The position numbers were made by a program, and so were the translations under genes. This document shows, piece after piece, positions 8,639-17,388 of a stretch of DNA of 39,556 bases. The stretch's first letter is position 1, and every line of letters starts with the position of its first letter. The DNA comes from an uncultured Pelagibacteraceae bacterium. Its GTDB lineage: Bacteria; Pseudomonadota; Alphaproteobacteria; Pelagibacterales; Pelagibacteraceae. The notes beneath the pieces were generated by a model that was given only the letters and a program-made list of their open reading frames with translations, had not been told where the DNA came from and did not search any database. The stretch spans positions 1 through 39,556 of the forward strand of contig CACDVM010000007.1 of the NCBI GenBank assembly GCA_902556265.1, in the 5' to 3' direction.

Positions 8639-9709
8639 TCACTTAAATAATTTCTTTAATCCTTTTTCCGATGCTTCACACACACCTCTTTCTGTAATCA
8701 ATCCAGTAACATATTTTGCTGGTGTTACATCAAAAGCTAAATTCATTGACTTACTTTTACTAGGATATATTTGTATCTTTTGTACATTACCTTTTTCATC
8801 TAGACCTTCCATATGAGATAATTCATCAGAATTTCTTTCTTCAATTGGGATATTTTTATGATCTTTAATATTCCAATCTATTGTAGAACTAGGCAATGCT
8901 ACATAAAAAGGAACATTATTATCATGAGCAGCTAATGCTTTAAGGTAAGTTCCAACTTTATTACAAACATCACCGTTAGCTAAAGTTCTATCTGTTCCTA
9001 CAATGCACATATCAACCTCACCTCTTTGCATTAAAATTCCACCAGTATTATCTGCTATAATTGTATTTTTAACTCCCTCTTCATTTAATTCATAAGAAGT
9101 TAGATTGGCACCTTGATTTCTTGGTCTAGTTTCATCGGCCCAAATATGAACTGGAATACCTTTTTTATGTGCATGGTAAATTGGTGAAGTTGCAGTTCCC
9201 CAATTAATTGTTGCTAGCCAGCCTGCATTACAGTGTGTTAATATATTAACTGTATCTTTTTTTTTACTATAAATATCCTCAATTATCTTTAGACCGTTTA
9301 ATCCAATATTTTCACAAAACTTAATGTCTTCCTCACAAATTTTTTTTGCTTCATTTAATGCTATTTCTAAAATCTTATCACTATTAACACCTGATAATTT
9401 ATTTATCATTCTATCAACCGCCCACTTTAAATTTATTGCTGTTGGTCTTGAATTAATTAAATTTTCTGCTGATTTTTTTAAAAAAGACTGATCATTATTT
9501 TCAATAATAGCTAAAACTAATCCATAAGCAGCGGTAGCTCCTATTAAGGGAGCACCTCTTACTTCCATTATTTTTATTGCATTAGTTGCATCTTCAACCG
9601 TTTTAAGATCTTTAATAATAAATTGATGTGGAAGTTTTGTTTGATCAATAATTTTTACAACATTGTTTTCAAACCAAATAGTACGATATTCTTTTCCTTC
9701 TATTCTCAT
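8639..9709 (-). CDS. mtnA: S-methyl-5-thioribose-1-phosphate isomerase
   Basis: 356 residues, the usual length. Converts 5-methylthioribose-1-phosphate to 5-methylthioribulose-1-phosphate in MTA salvage. It is related to eIF2B. Visible motifs: VRGAPLIGATAAYG, the catalytic Cys in THCNAGWLAT, WADETRPRNQGANLT, and the catalytic Asp in VGTDRTLANGD. Its start codon overlaps the stop of mtnP by 4 bases (ATGA), so the two are made together. It ends 7 bases from the convergent aldolase/SDR gene. Confidence 0.95.
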   Translation of the reverse strand: MRIEGKEYRTIWFENNVVKIIDQTKLPHQFIIKDLKTVEDATNAIKIMEVRGAPLIGATAAYGLVLAIIENNDQSFLKKSAENLINSRPTAINLKWAVDRMINKLSGVNSDKILEIALNEAKKICEEDIKFCENIGLNGLKIIEDIYSKKKDTVNILTHCNAGWLATINWGTATSPIYHAHKKGIPVHIWADETRPRNQGANLTSYELNEEGVKNTIIADNTGGILMQRGEVDMCIVGTDRTLANGDVCNKVGTYLKALAAHDNNVPFYVALPSSTIDWNIKDHKNIPIEERNSDELSHMEGLDEKGNVQKIQIYPSKSKSMNLAFDVTPAKYVTGLITERGVCEASEKGLKKLFK

Positions 9710-10578
9710 TTATTTAAAACTCTACCTGCTATTGTTGTGAGTTTATCAATAGTTTTTTTAGTTCTTTTTTCTGGAGTAGTAATAATTGCCACATCTAAAC
9801 AATTATTGGTTGGATCTTTGGGATCAATATGATTTTCAAAATTTTCTATCAAATTTTTGATCATATTTTTTGCCTTAACTGCATTACCTAAAAGAACTTT
9901 TATAACTTGTTTTACATCAACATTTTCATGCTCGGGATGCCAACAATCATAATCTGTTACCATTGAGACTGAAGCATATCTTATTTCAGCCTCACGAGCT
10001 AATTTTGCTTCTGGCATATTTGTCATACCAATTACGTCTGCTTTCCATGATCTATATAAATTAGATTCTGCTAATGTTGAAAACTGTGGACCTTCCATAA
10101 CAACATAAGTTCCGTTTCTTTTATAATCTATTTTTTCTTTTTTGATTGCTTCCTCACATGCATTCATTAAACCATTTGATGTAGGATGTGCCATAGATAC
10201 ATGAGCAACTATTTCTTCATCAAAAAAGGTTTTTTCTCTTGCAAATGTTCGATCAATAAACTGGTCAATGATTACAAACTTTCCAGGTGGTAAATCTTCT
10301 TTTAACGATCCTACAGCTGAAACTGATACAATGTCCGTAACTCCTAATTGTTTGAGCGCATCTATATTTGCTCTAAAGTTTATTTTCGTTGGAGATATAA
10401 AGTGACCTCTTCCATGTCTAGGTAAAAAATAAACTTCTTTATTTTTATAATTCGTTTTAAGTATTTGATCTGATGGTTTGCCCCAAGGTGTACTTAAATC
10501 TAATAATTCTCGATTTTTGAACTCCTCAACATCATATAGACCGCTACCACCAATTATAGCTAATTTATTTATTGTCAT
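9706..10578 (-). CDS. mtnP: S-methyl-5'-thioadenosine phosphorylase
   Basis: 290 residues. Cleaves MTA with phosphate to adenine and 5-methylthioribose-1-phosphate. Motifs of the purine nucleoside phosphorylase family: IIGGSGLYD, FLPRHGRGH, VSVSAVGSL, MEGPQFST with SNLYR, GMTNMPEAKLAREAE, and the base-binding Asp in VTDYDCWH. First gene of an mtnP-mtnA operon, divergent from apt across 41 bases. The adenine product is the substrate of Apt. Confidence 0.95.
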   Translation of the reverse strand: MTINKLAIIGGSGLYDVEEFKNRELLDLSTPWGKPSDQILKTNYKNKEVYFLPRHGRGHFISPTKINFRANIDALKQLGVTDIVSVSAVGSLKEDLPPGKFVIIDQFIDRTFAREKTFFDEEIVAHVSMAHPTSNGLMNACEEAIKKEKIDYKRNGTYVVMEGPQFSTLAESNLYRSWKADVIGMTNMPEAKLAREAEIRYASVSMVTDYDCWHPEHENVDVKQVIKVLLGNAVKAKNMIKNLIENFENHIDPKDPTNNCLDVAIITTPEKRTKKTIDKLTTIAGRVLNK

Positions 10579-10592
10579 GTTTAAAAATTAAT

Positions 10593-10614
10593 TTATTTAT
10601 AGTTATATAAATAA
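10593..10614. promoter_or_regulatory. Palindrome in the mtnP/apt divergent promoter
   Basis: Two perfect 9-base arms, TTATTTATA and TATAAATAA, separated by GTTA, fill the middle of the 41-base gap between mtnP and apt. Either arm can supply a -10-like element, one for each direction. This may be back-to-back promoters or an operator. AT richness makes chance palindromes common. Confidence 0.3.
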
Positions 10615-10619
10615 GTATT

Positions 10620-11147
10620 ATGAATTTAAAAGATTTTATTAGATCTATCCCTGATTATCCCAAAAAAGGGATTTTATTTAGAGATATTACAACATTAATT
10701 AAAGATGAAAATGCTTTCAAAGAGACAATTGAACAAATAATCGAAAGATCTAAAAAATTTGAATTTAATAAAATAGCGGCAATCGAATCTAGAGGATTTG
10801 TGTTTGCTTCAGCAGTTTCATATGCTTTAAAAAAGCCTTTTATAATGCTTAGAAAAAAAAATAAATTACCTGCTGACGTTCATTCTGTAGATTTTGAGTT
10901 AGAATATGGGACAGCAACTATTGAGGTTCATAAAGACTCAATTAGAAATAATGATAAAGTACTTATAATTGATGATTTAATTGCTACCGGAGGAACAGCT
11001 GAAGCTGCTGCTAAACTTGTGGAAATTTCAGGAGGCAAAGTGGCTTGCTTTATTTTTGTAATCAATCTTTTTGATTTAAGTGGTTCAGATAATTTATTAA
11101 AGAAAGGTTATCAAGTAGAAAATTTAATTGAATTTCCAGGTCATTAA
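10620..11147 (+). CDS. apt: Adenine phosphoribosyltransferase
   Basis: 175 residues, typical length. Joins adenine and PRPP to give AMP. Visible motifs: IRSIPDYPKKGILFRDIT at the N-terminus, IESRGFVFASAVSYAL, and the PRPP-binding VLIIDDLIATGGTAEAA. It recycles adenine released by MtnP. It is the last recognisable housekeeping gene before the polysaccharide island: rfbB starts only 8 bases later on the same strand, so read-through from apt is likely. Confidence 0.95.
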   Translation: MNLKDFIRSIPDYPKKGILFRDITTLIKDENAFKETIEQIIERSKKFEFNKIAAIESRGFVFASAVSYALKKPFIMLRKKNKLPADVHSVDFELEYGTATIEVHKDSIRNNDKVLIIDDLIATGGTAEAAAKLVEISGGKVACFIFVINLFDLSGSDNLLKKGYQVENLIEFPGH

Positions 11148-11155
11148 AATTTAAA

Positions 11156-12169
11156 ATGAAAAAAATTATTGTTACAGGTGGATTAGGTTTTATTGGAAGT
11201 AATCTGATAGATTTATTAATTAGTAAAAACTATTATGTAATAAATATTGATAAAGTTACATACTCCTCAAATTTTTATAACACTAAAGATTTCAAAAATT
11301 CAAAAAAATATAAGTTTATTAAATGTGATATCAAAGACAACAAGGTAAAGAAAATTTTATACAAATATAAACCAATTGCTATATTTAATCTTGCAGCTGA
11401 AACGCATGTTGATAGGTCTATTGATAATCCTAAAAATTTTATTCAAAGTAATATTGTTGGTGTTTTTAATTTGCTTGAAATATTTAAAGAATTTTCTAAA
11501 AAATATAAGTCTAAATTAATTCATATTTCAACAGATGAAGTTTATGGAGATGTCTTACATGGAAGAACAACAGAAAATTATCCTTATCAACCAAGCTCTC
11601 CCTACGCTGCAAGTAAAGCTGCTTCAGATCATCTGGTGAGTTCTTATGTACGGACTTACAAGATTCCAGCAATAGTAACCAATTGCTCAAATAACTATGG
11701 ACCTAAACAACATCCAGAGAAACTAATTCCTAAACTCATTTATAATATATTAAATAATTTACCATTACCTATTTATGGAAAAGGGACTAATTCTAGAGAG
11801 TGGATATATGTAAAAGATCACTGTGAAGCTTTATTTAAAGTATTTAAAAAAGGAAAAATTGGTGAGTTTTATAATATTGGCTCAAATAAAAATTTGAGTA
11901 ATTTACAAGTTTCAAAAGAACTAATAAACGTTTCAAAAAATCTCGTCAATATGGGGAATAAAGTAAAAATTTTATTTATTAAAGACCGACCTGGTCATGA
12001 TGTGAGATATGCATTAAATAGTAGCAAAATAAAAGATAAACTTGGTTGGTTGCCAAAGACAAATTTTAGACAAGGAATTAAATTAACTTTTGAATGGTAC
12101 AAAAATAATAATGCTTACTATAAATCTATTCAAAAAAAAGATATTATAAAAAGACAAGGTAAAGGATGA
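11156..12169 (+). CDS. rfbB: dTDP-glucose 4,6-dehydratase
   Basis: 337-residue extended SDR. Converts dTDP-glucose to dTDP-4-keto-6-deoxyglucose. Motifs: VTGGLGFIGSNL for NAD, NLAAETHVDRSIDNP, HISTDEVYGDV with the catalytic Thr-Asp-Glu, YAASKAASDHL as YxxxK, and NNYGPKQHPEKLIP. The length fits the family. It overlaps rfbA by 4 bases (ATGA at 12166). Codon use is more extreme in AAA and AAT than in apt just before it, as expected for island genes. Confidence 0.93.
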   Translation: MKKIIVTGGLGFIGSNLIDLLISKNYYVINIDKVTYSSNFYNTKDFKNSKKYKFIKCDIKDNKVKKILYKYKPIAIFNLAAETHVDRSIDNPKNFIQSNIVGVFNLLEIFKEFSKKYKSKLIHISTDEVYGDVLHGRTTENYPYQPSSPYAASKAASDHLVSSYVRTYKIPAIVTNCSNNYGPKQHPEKLIPKLIYNILNNLPLPIYGKGTNSREWIYVKDHCEALFKVFKKGKIGEFYNIGSNKNLSNLQVSKELINVSKNLVNMGNKVKILFIKDRPGHDVRYALNSSKIKDKLGWLPKTNFRQGIKLTFEWYKNNNAYYKSIQKKDIIKRQGKG

Positions 12170-13038
12170 TAAAAAAAGGAATTATTTTAGCTGGTGGTAA
12201 AGGCACGAGAATGAGCCCTCTAACAAAAGCAGTAAATAAACAATTACTTCCAATATATGATAAACCTTTAATTTTTTATCCTCTTTCAATTTTAATGTTA
12301 GCAAAAATTAAGGACATCTTAATTATAGTTAATAAGGGACAACTAAATCAGTATAAAAAATTAATACCAAATGGAAATAACTTGGGAATAAAAATTTCTT
12401 ACTTAGAACAGGATAAACCAAGGGGTTTACCAGATGCTTTTGTAATCGGAGAAAAATTTATTGGTAAAGATAATGTTGCAATGATTTTAGGAGACAATTT
12501 TTTTTATGGTCAAAATTTAACAACAAAATTAATAGAGAATACTAAACTAAAAAAGGGGGCAAAAGTAGTTTTACACAAAGTACAAAAGCCAGAGTTATTT
12601 GGAGTAGCAAAAGTTGATAAGAATAATAAAATTTTATCTATCAAAGAAAAACCCAAAAAATATTTGTCTGACCTTGCTATAACTGGGCTGTATTTCTTTG
12701 ATAATAATGTTGTTAAGTACTCAAAAAAACTAAGACCATCAAAAAGAGGTGAGGTTGAAATAGTTGATTTATTAAATTTTTATAGGTCTAAGAAACAATT
12801 ATCAGCACATCTACTTGGAAGAGGTGGAGCCTGGTTAGACACTGGATCGATTGAAGATTTCTATAAGACCTCTTCTTTTGTGTCGGCTATTGAAAATAGA
12901 CAGGGTTTTAAAATTGCATGTATAGAAGAAATAGCTTTAAATAATAGTTGGATTTCTAAGAAACATATTAATAATTCAATAAAATTTTATGGAAACTGTG
13001 ATTATACAAAATATCTTAAAAATTTAATCAAAAAATAA
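12166..13038 (+). CDS. rfbA: Glucose-1-phosphate thymidylyltransferase
   Basis: 290 residues, the standard RfbA/RmlA length. Makes dTDP-glucose from glucose-1-phosphate and dTTP, feeding RfbB. Motifs: IILAGGKGTRMSPLT, KQLLPIYDKPLIFYPLS, EQDKPRGLPDAF, LGDNFFYG, and GRGGAWLDTGS. Coupled to rfbB by a 4-base overlap. No rfbC or rfbD follows, so the product probably does not go to rhamnose from genes inside this window. Confidence 0.95.
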   Translation: MIKKGIILAGGKGTRMSPLTKAVNKQLLPIYDKPLIFYPLSILMLAKIKDILIIVNKGQLNQYKKLIPNGNNLGIKISYLEQDKPRGLPDAFVIGEKFIGKDNVAMILGDNFFYGQNLTTKLIENTKLKKGAKVVLHKVQKPELFGVAKVDKNNKILSIKEKPKKYLSDLAITGLYFFDNNVVKYSKKLRPSKRGEVEIVDLLNFYRSKKQLSAHLLGRGGAWLDTGSIEDFYKTSSFVSAIENRQGFKIACIEEIALNNSWISKKHINNSIKFYGNCDYTKYLKNLIKK

Positions 13039-13049
13039 AAAATTTATTT

Positions 13050-14039
13050 ATGTTAATTTATTTTCTTGAGAGATTGCGAAAATTACTAAAATCACTTGGA
13101 AAAAAAGAAAAAACAATAAACAAATTTATTAACTATCTTAAATTTAAGAAAAATAAATCTATATATGAGATTAAGGATAAATCTGTTGATCTTTATAAAG
13201 ATTACAATGAAAAAATTAAAATTGCTGCAATAATTACTTTTTTTTTTAATAAAGATAAAATTTCTGATTTAGCCAAAGTTTGTGAGAGTTTACATGATAT
13301 ATCTGATCAAAATGAAATTCATATCTTTACTAACAGCGTTTCCTTAGACCAGGCCCAAAAAATTAGAGATGAAATTAAAGTTAAAATTAATTTAATAATA
13401 ATTGATGAACCTATCCACAACAGAATGTTACCTTGGTATCATCTAAATTTAATGAAAAAATTATTCATAGTTGATGATATTACTCATTTTTTGTACTTAG
13501 AAGACGATATACTAATTGATAAATCTAATTTTAAATATTGGTTAAATAGTAGAAAAATTCTAAAAGAATTTAATTTGATTCCAGGTTTTGTTAGAACAGA
13601 AAATAATAAATCAAATAATCAACTTTATGCTATTGATTTTTTAAAAAAAAGTAAATTAGATTTTTTACCTAAAGTTAAAGTTAATAATGATTATTTTTTT
13701 GTAAATAATGAATTTCCTTATCAAGGAATGTATCTTTATGACAGACAATTGATGGAAGAGCATCTATTTGGACCTTCTAGCAATCCTGATTGTGGTCATG
13801 GTGCTTTTGATACGAATTTTATTGACGAAAGGATGATAAATTTAGATTTAATGGCTAAAGCAAATATTGGATTGACATATACAAATCCACCGAATGCTTT
13901 TTTAAGTCGAATTGTAATTCCTTTTAATAATAAAAAAAAAAGAATTGATCCAGTTTGTGAAATAAAACATTTATCAAATAGATATGCAAATGTAGAATCA
14001 TCATTCGGAAATATAAAAATTCAAGAGGCAATTGAATAA
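13050..14039 (+). CDS. Putative GT-A glycosyltransferase
   Basis: 329 residues, not assigned to a named family. After a basic N-terminal region (about 1-55) the segment IKIAAIITFFFNKD starts a likely nucleotide-binding fold, and THFLYLEDDILI (about 146-157) has the acidic cluster expected of a metal-dependent GT-A enzyme. A later DCGHGAFDTNFIDERM stretch may hold the acceptor side. It lies 11 bases after rfbA on the same strand, which suggests it uses a sugar of the same pathway. The substrate is unknown. Confidence 0.6.
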   Translation: MLIYFLERLRKLLKSLGKKEKTINKFINYLKFKKNKSIYEIKDKSVDLYKDYNEKIKIAAIITFFFNKDKISDLAKVCESLHDISDQNEIHIFTNSVSLDQAQKIRDEIKVKINLIIIDEPIHNRMLPWYHLNLMKKLFIVDDITHFLYLEDDILIDKSNFKYWLNSRKILKEFNLIPGFVRTENNKSNNQLYAIDFLKKSKLDFLPKVKVNNDYFFVNNEFPYQGMYLYDRQLMEEHLFGPSSNPDCGHGAFDTNFIDERMINLDLMAKANIGLTYTNPPNAFLSRIVIPFNNKKKRIDPVCEIKHLSNRYANVESSFGNIKIQEAIE

Positions 14040-14048
14040 ATTTTTTAT

Positions 14049-15260
14049 TTAAATAATTTCAATATCAGGAAGAGGGAAAATTAACTTACCGCCATTTTTT
14101 AAAAATTCTTGTTCTCTTTTAATAATGTGATCTTTAAAATGCCAAGGAAGTACTAAAAAATAATCTGGTTTTTTTTGTTTAGCTTCTTTTTCTGAGATTA
14201 TTTTTATATTTGTTCCGGGTGTATATTTATTAAACTTAAATTTGTTTACCTCAGCAACATAATTTAATATTTTAGAATTTATATTACAATATTGAAGTAT
14301 AACATTTCCTTTTGTAGACGCACCATATCCAATTATCTTTTTATTTTGTTTTTTCAACGTAACTAATAATTTTTTTAATAAAATTTTATGATTTTGGCAT
14401 TCTTTAAAAAAAAGTTTGTGTTTTTCTATTTCATTGTATTTATTCAACTTTTCACTTTCTAATATCCAGTTAATTAAATATTTATTTTCACTAAATTTTG
14501 AATTCTTTTTCGTTATATCAAGCTCAATACTTCCGCCATTTATTTGATTAAAAGATAGATTAATTATTTTCAAGCCTGCTTTATCTAATAAATATTTCAG
14601 TGACTTTAACGAATAATATTCTAAGTGTTCGTGACAGATCGTATCGTACGATCTATTTTTAATCATCATTGGCATATAACTAAGCTCAATATGCCAAATT
14701 CCATTTTTATTTAACATATTGGAAATTTCTTTAGCAAAATTAAGCGGATCCGGTAAATCATAAAACATTGAAATAGAAGTAATTAAATCAAATTTTTTAT
14801 TTTCAAAAAGCTTGGAAGAAAAAAAGAAAGGCAATTGTTTAATATCTTTTCGGTAAAATTTACTAAATTTTTTTATTGTTGGGTCACATCCAAAAAGATT
14901 AAAATTTTTATTAAAAAAGGACAAAAATGTTCCATCATTACTACCTATGTCTAGAATATTGTTTTTTGATTTAAGTTTATACCTATTTTTTAGATTTAAT
15001 GCTTTCAATTTTAGATGTGATATCATTGATTTATTAAGTGAAGACATATAACCATAATTGTCACCATACATTTCATTGGCATTAAAATTGTGTTCTAATT
15101 GTAATAATTTACAATGATTGCAAATAATCATACTTAGATCACCTTTTGTAATTCTAGCTTTTTTTTGCGGTGGAAAAATACCAGTTAGAGTTTGTTTCCC
15201 AAGACTATAAATCTTTATCAAATTTTTGCTTTTACAAGATCTACATTTGTTAATTTTCAT
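14049..15260 (-). CDS. Sugar C-methyltransferase (TylC3/EvaC-like)
   Basis: 403 residues with the three-part layout of NDP-4-keto-6-deoxysugar C-methyltransferases. An N-terminal zinc site has C6, C9, C47 and C50 (Methyltransf_13). A SAM domain carries NILDIGSNDGTF (about 101-112) and the family motif YDTICHEHLEYYS. The C-terminal Methyltransf_14 domain carries IIGYGASTKGNVILQY. Known relatives methylate C3 of dTDP-4-keto-6-deoxyhexoses, exactly the type of compound RfbA/RfbB make next door, so a branched-chain deoxysugar is likely. It is convergent with the glycosyltransferase gene and divergent from the frameshifted SDR across 28 bases. Confidence 0.85.
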   Translation of the reverse strand: MKINKCRSCKSKNLIKIYSLGKQTLTGIFPPQKKARITKGDLSMIICNHCKLLQLEHNFNANEMYGDNYGYMSSLNKSMISHLKLKALNLKNRYKLKSKNNILDIGSNDGTFLSFFNKNFNLFGCDPTIKKFSKFYRKDIKQLPFFFSSKLFENKKFDLITSISMFYDLPDPLNFAKEISNMLNKNGIWHIELSYMPMMIKNRSYDTICHEHLEYYSLKSLKYLLDKAGLKIINLSFNQINGGSIELDITKKNSKFSENKYLINWILESEKLNKYNEIEKHKLFFKECQNHKILLKKLLVTLKKQNKKIIGYGASTKGNVILQYCNINSKILNYVAEVNKFKFNKYTPGTNIKIISEKEAKQKKPDYFLVLPWHFKDHIIKREQEFLKNGGKLIFPLPDIEII

Positions 15261-15288
15261 AAATGCTGTACTTTTACTATAAATTATT

Positions 15289-16192
15289 ATGAAAAAAAAA
15301 CATAATCATAACCGGTGGAAATGGTCAAGACGCTAAGATTTTAGCTCGTAGTATAAAAAAATATCAGATTAATTTTTTAATTAAAAAAAAAGATAAATTT
15401 TTAATTAAAAATAAGAATATTACTTACTCTAAAATTAATTTACTTAATTATAAAAATTCATTCAATCATATAAGAAAGAAAAAACCTTATGCAATTATCC
15501 ATTTAGCCTCTAAGAACAACTCGTCAAACCAAAAAAAAAATGATTATAAACTTGAATATAAAAATAATTTATTAATGACAAAAAATTTATTAAACATAAT
15601 AAAAAATTACGATAAAAAGATAAAATTCATATTTGCTGGTTCCTCACTAATGTTTCAAAAAAAGAACGGAATAGTCAATGAAAAATCTAAGTTTAAACAA
15701 TCAAATTTTTATTCAAAATACAAAATTCACTCTCATAAGTTATTAATCAAATTTAAAGAAAAATATAATCTAAATGCCTCAACTGTAATTTTATTTAATC
15801 ATGACTCAATTTATAGAAATAAAAAATTTTTACTTCCTAGAATCGTACAATATTTAAAAAAAAAAAATTTAAAAAAAATAAATGAGATAAATAAAGAAAA
15901 TATATATGGTGATTTTTCACATGCAGAAGATATTTGTAATGGAATTTTGAGACTTGTTGAATTAAGAAAAATGCCTGATAAATTAATCTTATCTTCTTCT
16001 AAATTAACCTCTATTAACAAGCTTATAAAATATGGAACTTCTTTTTTTAAGATCAAAGTTAAACTTCAAAAGCCAAATCGAATTCCAAAAAAACTTTTAA
16101 TTGGAAATAATAACTTAGCAAAAAAAATTTTACATTGGAAAACTAAAAAAAATGCATTTTTAGCTTTTAAAGAAATTTTGAAAAACTCCTAA
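15289..16192 (+). pseudogene. GDP-mannose 4,6-dehydratase-like SDR, frameshifted at an A9 tract
   Basis: The ATG at 15289 is followed by nine A. In that frame translation stops after about 15 codons. If the run had eight A, the frame would read MKKNIIITGGNGQDAKILA and continue unbroken to 16192, giving a 300-residue extended SDR. As written, the good frame has a TGA at 15290 and no usual start before an ATG at 15575, which would lose the NAD-binding loop. Family features: TGGNGQDAK (GMD-type GxxGQD), IIHLASKN, FAGSSLMF, YSKYK as YxxxK, and LFNHDSIYR, close to the LFNHESPRRG of GMD enzymes. The frameshift may be a sequencing error, slippage-based phase variation, or true decay. Confidence 0.75.
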
Positions 16193-16966
16193 TTTTTTTT
16201 TTCTATTAAAATTTACTTCTTTCCATTTTTTTGAAGTACCAACCCATTTATTAGTTTTTTTATTAAATAAGCTCATTGAATAATCTGTTCTATCATCCTT
16301 ATATAAAAATAATTTTTTAGATTTGAGCATTAAAGTTTCACATAATTGTCTAAAAGAACTTTCAATCAAATGTAATTCTTTGGCATTTTCTAAAATTAAA
16401 CCATAATCAAATATGAAATTATCATTATTGTTTCTAATAATCTTAAATTTTTTGGCTAATTGTGATGTATCTATTCTTAAACCACGTTTAATATCATCAT
16501 GTACAAAAACAAAATTTTTTTTATTACCAGTTAGTTTTTTTAATAATTTTTTCTCATTTTTGAAGTTTCTTTTCCAGAAAGTTTTACTAAATCTGTAGTC
16601 ATAAGGTAATCCAAATTGTTTATAAAAATTTACTGTACAATGCCATGGATGAGTCTTAAATTCTGGATTCAATTTGTCTGTAGCATGATAAAAATCATGA
16701 CCTATTTTGATTAATTCAAAATTTTTTTTTTGTTTTTTTAAATATTTTTCAATCTCTTGTTTTTCAGATTTCTGATTATTTGAGATAGTTATAACTTTAA
16801 CTTTTTTGATATCTCGAAACATAAAATTCATAGATTTTTCATGCATTTTCTTACAAAAAATATAAAAAGTTTTAGTTTTTGGATTAAGCTCTATTAAATA
16901 TCTTATAAGGCCGTTATTTGAAATGATATCACCTAGGCCAAGATGTTGATATATAAAAATATTCAT
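16160..16966 (-). CDS. Putative glycosyltransferase (GT9-like GT-B)
   Basis: 268 residues. The N-terminus IFIYQHLGLGDIISNNGLIRYL is a glycine-rich loop like that of GT9 and related GT-B enzymes. The C-terminal ILENAKELHLIESSFRQLCETL resembles the acidic donor-site region seen in capsule glycosyltransferases. The middle is rich in Lys and Asn and not distinctive. It overlaps the convergent SDR gene by 33 bases. It is divergent from a DUF6165 gene across 29 bases, repeating the layout at 626-1989. No firm family is assigned. Confidence 0.6.
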   Translation of the reverse strand: MNIFIYQHLGLGDIISNNGLIRYLIELNPKTKTFYIFCKKMHEKSMNFMFRDIKKVKVITISNNQKSEKQEIEKYLKKQKKNFELIKIGHDFYHATDKLNPEFKTHPWHCTVNFYKQFGLPYDYRFSKTFWKRNFKNEKKLLKKLTGNKKNFVFVHDDIKRGLRIDTSQLAKKFKIIRNNNDNFIFDYGLILENAKELHLIESSFRQLCETLMLKSKKLFLYKDDRTDYSMSLFNKKTNKWVGTSKKWKEVNFNRKKKLGVFQNFFKS

Positions 16967-16995
16967 TAATAAACTAATATATTATAATAACAATT

Positions 16996-17388
16996 ATGAC
17001 AAAAAAAATTTTAACTGAAATCTCTATTGGTGAATTATTGGATAAAATTTCAATTCTTGAGATTAAAAATAAAAATATTAATGATAAATTCAAACTCAAT
17101 CATATTAAAAAAGAATATAAAATTTTACTTCAAATTAAAAATCGAATTAAACTTAAAAAAATCATAAATACTTATTATAAGCAACTTAAGCGAATTAATA
17201 TAACTTTATGGAATATTGAAAATGAAATTCGAAAACATGAAGAATTGAAAAAATTTAATAAAAAATTTATTTCATTAGCAAGAAAAGTTTACTTCACTAA
17301 TGATAAAAGATCTCAAATTAAATTAAAAATAAATAAAGTGATGAATTCAAATATTATTGAGATGAAAAGTTACTCAAAATATAATTAA
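16996..17388 (+). CDS. DUF6165 family protein, copy 2
   Basis: 130 residues, paralog of the protein at 1600-1989. Shared blocks are GELLDKISILEIK near the N-terminus, an LWxIE motif in the middle, and NDKRSQIKLKIN near the end. It is highly charged with Lys-rich helices, has no membrane segment, and its function is unknown. Its stop overlaps the next ATG by one base (TAATG at 17386-17390), so it is coupled to the FkbM-like gene. The neighbour on the other side is a divergent glycosyltransferase. Confidence 0.75.
   Translation: MTKKILTEISIGELLDKISILEIKNKNINDKFKLNHIKKEYKILLQIKNRIKLKKIINTYYKQLKRINITLWNIENEIRKHEELKKFNKKFISLARKVYFTNDKRSQIKLKINKVMNSNIIEMKSYSKYN

Noticed and set aside
15575..16192. 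Intact 205-residue protein starting at the ATG at 15575
   Set aside because: The same frame continues upstream with a clear NAD-binding start (TGGNGQDAK) and is only broken at the A9 tract, so the short form is better read as part of a frameshifted gene.
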